A DNA stretch of 64,000 nucleotides from Clostridiales bacterium (GTDB taxonomy: Bacteria > Bacillota > Clostridia > Oscillospirales > Oscillospiraceae). Positions within the stretch are counted from its first letter, which is position 1; every line of letters begins with the position of its first letter. The notes under the pieces were generated by a model. That model worked only from the letters and a program-made list of their open reading frames with translations. It did no database searches and was not told the origin of the DNA. Both the position numbers and the translations under genes were made by a program. Positions 60,901 to 64,000 of this stretch are shown in pieces. The stretch is from positions 1 through 64,000 of the forward strand of contig JAJQCJ010000109.1 in assembly GCA_021202775.1 (NCBI GenBank), in the 5' to 3' direction.

Positions 60901-61057
60901 CGGTGGAGTCCACCATCGCAGTGGAAGAGGTTCCGAACTGACCGTTCAGATAGGACAGGTTGGCGTTGACAATGGTGGTCGCAGGGATCAGCAACGCCAG
61001 CAGCGCGGCGGTGATGGCAGTCAGGCCGCGCCACAATCTTGCTTTTTTGTTCTTCAT
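57962..61057 (-). CDS. Membrane-anchored GH3 beta-glucosidase with swapped domain order
   Basis: 1031 residues. Signal/anchor helix at about 12-34. The (alpha/beta)6 GH3 C-domain comes first (about 75-330: EEGSVLLKNNNDALPI, VIVLINSDCAMEID, WVGLPGVNGFLGVADVLSG). Then a FnIII-like domain (about 420-500), then the TIM-barrel N-domain (about 640-960) with the nucleophile Asp in GWLVTDMINGADYM. A second membrane helix lies at about 990-1012. This reversed order is known for some GH3 enzymes. It would cleave beta-glycosides outside the cell while fixed to the membrane at both ends. AAGGAGG precedes the ATG. Confidence 0.9.
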   Translation of the reverse strand: MKNKKARLWRGLTAITAALLALLIPATTIVNANLSYLNGQFGTSSTAMVDSTGASVADAIYYESEFTSVADLVAAKNELAEQISEEGSVLLKNNNDALPIDKDTETVTLWGMNSHTPTLGGMIGSSTDVDSDQTAYGIEEALAAKGFTVNQDMIALYSSDAAMAYARRGFGATGHGLTPSFTATYESPSSYQVGEIPASLYTDDVLASADDTVAVVVISRDSSEAADYEVDMVNGTEGDSFERPLALSDYERDMIALAKEHSTRVIVLINSDCAMEIDELKQDDEIDAILWVGLPGVNGFLGVADVLSGDENPSGHLSDTYATNSASSPAMQNFGVYTYTNSSQSSEGDLTSDNKGDWYIVETEGIYVGYKYYETRYEDSVLGQGNATSTEGSSTGEAWSYEDEMTYPFGYGLSYTTFEQTLDDVTLEIGGTGTATVTVTNTGDVAGKSVVQLYVQTPYTDGGVEKSSIQLIGFTKTDTLEPNESVTVTVEFDPEYMCSYDEDMVKADGTTGAWVLDAGDYYFAIGNGAHEALNNVLANKLGTTSGLTTITDEEVINADNAILWTLDTQDIETYSENVENALQDMDINSYYDEDVVEYFTRSDWSTGWGTVTDLTATDEMLVGLTNSNYTLNENGDGVTWGADNGLTLFDMVIINDDGTTSAVDFDDEQWDLLLDQITLDEAIQFIANAGDDFENIDSIVLPRLYANDGPLGFTYDQVGGYATRWTESDSEYPTYVSTSDEYATESMNTMPTEPVVAATFNTELVEREGELFGEDGLWANECSLFAPGLNLHRTPYNARNHEYYSEDSMLTNLMGIAVCTGGQSKGLMMEPKHLAFNEQETNRSGVSTFMTEQAARENNLRAFQGVMSTNVADGVMTSFNRVGTVYSSAHSGLMTQIVRNEWGYTGWLVTDMINGADYMNWRDIVAAGGGACLTSSAYATSNIGDMSASKTAISQDTYFQEQMKLIIKYYLYNIVESNAMNGLTENTEIVTQLTWFQIACYAAIAVAAVLTLACAVMWVLSLRKSKSQQDS

Positions 61058-61190
61058 TAAGTTTCCTCCTTAATATGGGTTGTTTCCGGCCCGGCGCCGT
61101 GGGCGCCAACTCCGCAGCGCGGGCCCGCTGTATTACGACCGTCGGTGCAGCTGACCAGGCTGCCCGCCGTTTGTCGTTATGGTGATGCGC

Positions 61191-62279
61191 TCAGTCAAAG
61201 AGCGCGTCAAGGTACTGGACGATGTTCGCCAGCGATTCGTCGGTATAGTACCGGTCGTCCGCGTGCTTGTATCCGGCAAAGGACTGGTAGGTGACGCCGT
61301 CGCGGTCCTCATTGTCGTCGCTGATGGTGCCGTCCGCCACATAGCTGCCGTTGACAAAGGCCTGATAGAGGCGGATGGACTGCTGCTCCGACACGGTGAT
61401 GTCCGCCGGGCTGTGCCAGATCAGCACGTTCAGGTTCTGCACATCCGCCCAGTTCTCCTCAATGTAGTACCGGGCGGAGTACTGGGCCAGTTCCTCTTGG
61501 GTGCAGTCGGCAAGGGCGGTTCGGAGCCAGTACTCCTCCACGGTGTCATACCCGGTGCCGCTGAGGGAGGCGGAAGCCCACAGGTTCGCCACCCACCGCA
61601 CTATCGAAGGAATCCCCTGGCTCTGGAAGTCGTCTTCCGCAAAGGGGAAGTCGATGATGCCGTAGAAGTCCATCAGGCAGGACACCTGGGCGGACACCGG
61701 CTCAGACAAATCCTCCTCACCAATAAAGGAGACGCCGTTGAACTCGTCGTCATTGGTCACCGCCGCCATGGTGGCCAGGTACCCTCCGGCGGACTCGCCC
61801 CAGATGACGAAGCAGTCCGGGTCGTAGCCGTAGGTCTCCGCGTTGGCCCGGAGGAAGCGGACAGCCGCCTTCACATCCTCCAGCGCCGCGGGGAACCCGT
61901 CCTCCGCAGCCAGGCGGTAGTTCACCGTGGCGCAGGCGTAGCCCTGCTGGCGGAAGTAGCGGTACATGAACTGGGCCTGACGGGATTCCAGGTCATTGGC
62001 CACAAAGCCGCCGCCGTGGACCAGAATGATCAGGGGCATGGGCTCGTCGGAATCAGGGACATAGAGGTGGAGATAATCGCTCTCCGACACGTCGGAATAC
62101 TGCACATTCTCATAGGTGGTGCCCCCTGTCCACTCCGAGGTGTCCATCTCCAGGGTGGGGGCGGTCAGATTCTGCCACATGACCTTTGCCGCGCTCCGGT
62201 GGGTCAGGCAATACACCGCCACCACCAGCACCACCACCAGGAGAACGATGAGGATGACCGTCAAAATCTTTTTTCCCAT
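61191..62279 (-). CDS. HGGG-type alpha/beta hydrolase (esterase), copy A
   Basis: 362 residues. N-terminal membrane helix (about 4-25), so the enzyme is anchored with the catalytic part outside. Oxyanion motif LVHGGGFVAND, elbow VIWGESAGGYLATMAA and C-terminal His in SFAGYKHADDR define an esterase/lipase of the hormone-sensitive or BD-FAE-like type. It is nearly colinear with the next gene (same length, same motifs). Likely removes acyl groups from plant glycans or glycosides. It lies 133 bases before the GH3 gene. Confidence 0.9.
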   Translation of the reverse strand: MGKKILTVILIVLLVVVLVVAVYCLTHRSAAKVMWQNLTAPTLEMDTSEWTGGTTYENVQYSDVSESDYLHLYVPDSDEPMPLIILVHGGGFVANDLESRQAQFMYRYFRQQGYACATVNYRLAAEDGFPAALEDVKAAVRFLRANAETYGYDPDCFVIWGESAGGYLATMAAVTNDDEFNGVSFIGEEDLSEPVSAQVSCLMDFYGIIDFPFAEDDFQSQGIPSIVRWVANLWASASLSGTGYDTVEEYWLRTALADCTQEELAQYSARYYIEENWADVQNLNVLIWHSPADITVSEQQSIRLYQAFVNGSYVADGTISDDNEDRDGVTYQSFAGYKHADDRYYTDESLANIVQYLDALFD

Positions 62280-62383
62280 TGCGTTTCAACTCCCTTTCGT
62301 TCCACCGCATCCGGCAAAATGGTTTTTGATTCACGGCCGACGGGGAGACCAACCTGTACCGTCAGATGGGGCTGTCCTCCCCC

Positions 62384-63472
62384 TCAACCAAAGCGGGCAT
62401 TCAGATGCGCCAGGAGGGTGGACAGGGATTCGTCGGTAAAGAGCCGCTCGTCGGCGTGCATATAGCCCTCAAAGGTCTGGAAGGTCACGTTGTCCCGCGC
62501 CTCCCCTTCGCTCCAGCTGCCGTCCGCCTGGTAGGTGCCGGAGAGGAACGCCTGATAGAGCCGCTCCGACTGTGGCTCCGCCACGGTGATGTCCGACAGA
62601 CCGTGCCAGATCACCACGTCCATGTTCTGCACATAATCCCAGTTCTCCGCGATGTAGTAGCGGGCGGAGTACAGGGCATAGTCCTCCTCCGTAAAGTCCG
62701 CCACCACAGCCCGGAGCCAATAATCCTCCCAGCTGTCATACCCGGTGCCGCTGAGGGCGGAAAACGCCCAGCTGTTGGCGATGCCTGTGACGACTGTGGG
62801 GATGCCTTGACTCCGGAAGTCGCTGTCGGCAAAGGGGAAGTCGATGATGCCGTAGAAGTCGATCAGGCAGGAGACCTGGGCGGACACGGGTTCGGCCAGC
62901 TCGTCCTCCCCGATGAAGGAGACGCCGGTGAACTCGTCGTCATTGGTGACAGCCGCCATGGTGGCCAGGTACCCTCCGGCGGACTCGCCCCAGATGATGA
63001 AGCAATCCGGGTCATAGCCATAGGTCTCCGCATTGGCACGAAGGTAGCGGACAGCCGCCTTCACGTCCTCCAGCGCGGCGGGGAACCCGTCCTCCTGGGC
63101 CAGGCGGTAGTTCACCGTGGCGCAGGCGTAGCCCTGCTGGCGGAAATACCGGTAGATGAACTGGGCCTGGCGGGACTCGCAGTCGTTGCAAACAAAGCCG
63201 CCGCCGTGGACTATGATAATCAGGGGCATGGGCTCCTCAGAATCGGGGACATAGAGGTGGAGATAATCGCTCTCCGACACATCGGCGTACTGCACCCCCT
63301 CATAGGAGGCGCCCCCAGTCCACTCTGACGTGTCCAGCTCGATGGTGGGGGCGGTCAGGTTGTCCCAGACGGCCTTCACCGCGTTCAGATGGGTCAGGCA
63401 CAGCACCGCCGCCACCACAATCAAAGTCAGAAGTACAATCGAAAGAACCTTTCCGATTTTCCTAAGCGTCAT
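62384..63472 (-). CDS. HGGG-type alpha/beta hydrolase (esterase), copy B
   Basis: 362 residues from ATG 63472, the start that makes it exactly as long as copy A; the ORF-track start is 16 codons longer. Membrane helix at about 8-26, then VHGGGFVCND, WGESAGGYLATMAA and the C-terminal EGYMHADER. Long stretches are identical to copy A at the protein and DNA level, so this is a recent tandem duplication. The promoter at 63529-63557 makes it the first gene of the transcript. Confidence 0.9.
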   Translation of the reverse strand: MTLRKIGKVLSIVLLTLIVVAAVLCLTHLNAVKAVWDNLTAPTIELDTSEWTGGASYEGVQYADVSESDYLHLYVPDSEEPMPLIIIVHGGGFVCNDCESRQAQFIYRYFRQQGYACATVNYRLAQEDGFPAALEDVKAAVRYLRANAETYGYDPDCFIIWGESAGGYLATMAAVTNDDEFTGVSFIGEDELAEPVSAQVSCLIDFYGIIDFPFADSDFRSQGIPTVVTGIANSWAFSALSGTGYDSWEDYWLRAVVADFTEEDYALYSARYYIAENWDYVQNMDVVIWHGLSDITVAEPQSERLYQAFLSGTYQADGSWSEGEARDNVTFQTFEGYMHADERLFTDESLSTLLAHLNARFG

Positions 63473-63528
63473 GATAAGGTCTTGCCCTTTCCGCCTTATG
63501 AAATGACTTCCATCAATCATGCGGCTAC

Positions 63529-63557
63529 ATTATAACAAATATAAAAATGCTTTTCAA
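63529..63557 (-). promoter_or_regulatory. Promoter of esterase/GH3 operon
   Basis: On the minus strand: TTGAAA, 17-base spacer, TATAAT. Start about 50 bases before ATG 63472. It marks the operon start for the leftward cluster. Confidence 0.8.
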
Positions 63558-63632
63558 GTCTTTTTGCACAAACAGTCGGTTTCTCTGCACAACCTGCTTT
63601 CAGCGGAGTGCCTTCTATTTGGGGAAAATAGT

Positions 63633-64000
63633 TCAGTTTTCCGAAGGGGCGTCCAGCCGCTGGGGCATCCAGCCATACTTCCAGCACCGGGCCAGGTCCC
63701 AGCTCTCCTTCCAGCTCTCGTCCATCTGGGCGTCCCGGTTGCGCCAGAGCTGGTAGTTCCAATAGATGTATCCCGCACTGACCGACCAGGCGTCCATCTC
63801 CAGGGCGGCCACCTCACGGTAGCGCCGCCGGTTCTCCTCCGCCGAGCCGCCCCGCTGGGCGTACTTGTTGCAGATGCACCACTCGCCCACGATGACGGGG
63901 ACGTGCTTCGCCACGTTGGAGAGCTTCCACTTGTTGAAGCCCACATAGATGCGATACCACCACAGCTGGTGCAGGGGTATGAAGGACTCCATGGCGAAAA
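63633..64000 (-). CDS. C-terminal end of a GH5-like glycoside hydrolase (partial)
   Basis: The frame is open to the window edge (the ORF-track ATG at 63992 is probably internal). VPVIVGEWCICNKYA carries the Glu expected as the GH5 nucleophile at the end of strand 7, and GYIYWNYQLWRN fits strand 8 of the barrel. The end DLARCWKYGWMPQRLD resembles exo-1,3-glucanase-like GH5 proteins. It lies upstream of the esterase promoter and belongs to the same glycoside-use cluster. Confidence 0.75.
   Translation of the reverse strand, partial: FAMESFIPLHQLWWYRIYVGFNKWKLSNVAKHVPVIVGEWCICNKYAQRGGSAEENRRRYREVAALEMDAWSVSAGYIYWNYQLWRNRDAQMDESWKESWDLARCWKYGWMPQRLDAPSEN

Noticed and set aside
1-64000. CRISPR arrays, tRNA or rRNA genes
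   Set aside because: No regularly spaced repeats with unique spacers and no tRNA cloverleaf or rRNA segments were recognised by eye; the 11-bp repeats at 21784 have no spacers.

Overview
This 64 kb window is bacterial, most likely from a spore-forming Clostridia of the Oscillospirales type. Support for this is spoIVB, Firmicutes-type promoters, a TadE/FHA-type Tad locus without an outer-membrane secretin, and the rimP-nusA-ylxR-ylxQ-infB gene order. The genus cannot be fixed from sequence reading alone. Base composition changes sharply near 25.75 kb. The left part (1-25.75 kb) has moderate GC and is accessory. The right part is GC-rich (roughly 60% or more by eye) and looks like core chromosome, ending in a carbohydrate-use cluster.

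Region 1 (1-18.2 kb, minus strand) is one long Tad/Flp (type IVb) pilus locus. The order is tadZ-tadA-tadB-tadC, a Flp-like pilin, a prepilin peptidase, a WG-repeat protein, a membrane protein, a frameshifted BspA-type LRR lipoprotein, a TadE-like pseudopilin, a DUF5702-like TadG-type protein and a second TadE-like protein. It then continues into a signalling module: two FHA proteins, a 53-residue membrane peptide missing from the ORF track, a Ser/Thr kinase with an extracellular propeller-like sensor, and a secreted protein with tandem acidic repeats that runs off the edge.

Region 2 (18.2-25.75 kb) is a regulatory and mobile-element island. A tyrosine recombinase gene is enclosed by a perfect 26-bp inverted repeat whose halves have the 10-5-10 layout of a recombinase crossover site, with the central 5 bp in opposite orientation. 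A near-consensus promoter inside the segment points outward, away from tadZ in the present orientation and toward tadZ if the segment flips. I read this as a self-contained invertible switch that may control the pilus. To its right are an XRE repressor, a GAF plus SARP-type regulator followed by six exact-period 11-bp repeats over a promoter, a zinc-ribbon peptide, a second XRE gene with a hairpin over its ribosome site, a probable roughly 400-nt structured RNA, two ParB-like proteins, a PemK/MazF-like protein and the remnant end of an integrative element.

Region 3 (25.8-46.5 kb) holds spoIVB, a LytR-CpsA-Psr enzyme, three CDP-glycerol-type glycerophosphotransferases (two tandem paralogues), the rimP-nusA-ylxR-ylxQ-infB translation operon, polA, rimI-tsaD, an XRE membrane regulator, a MATE exporter and an Amt-PII fusion behind a leader terminator. 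Region 4 (46.5-51.9 kb) holds an aldo/keto reductase divergent from a LysR gene, a second LysR gene, and a small redox/hydrolase operon that begins with a MerR-like fragment lacking its DNA-binding domain. Region 5 (52-64 kb, minus strand) is a glycoside-use cluster: GH5-like (partial), two HGGG esterase paralogues, a domain-swapped membrane-anchored GH3, a small membrane protein, GH2, a GPH-family sugar transporter and a membrane-tethered CE1-like esterase.
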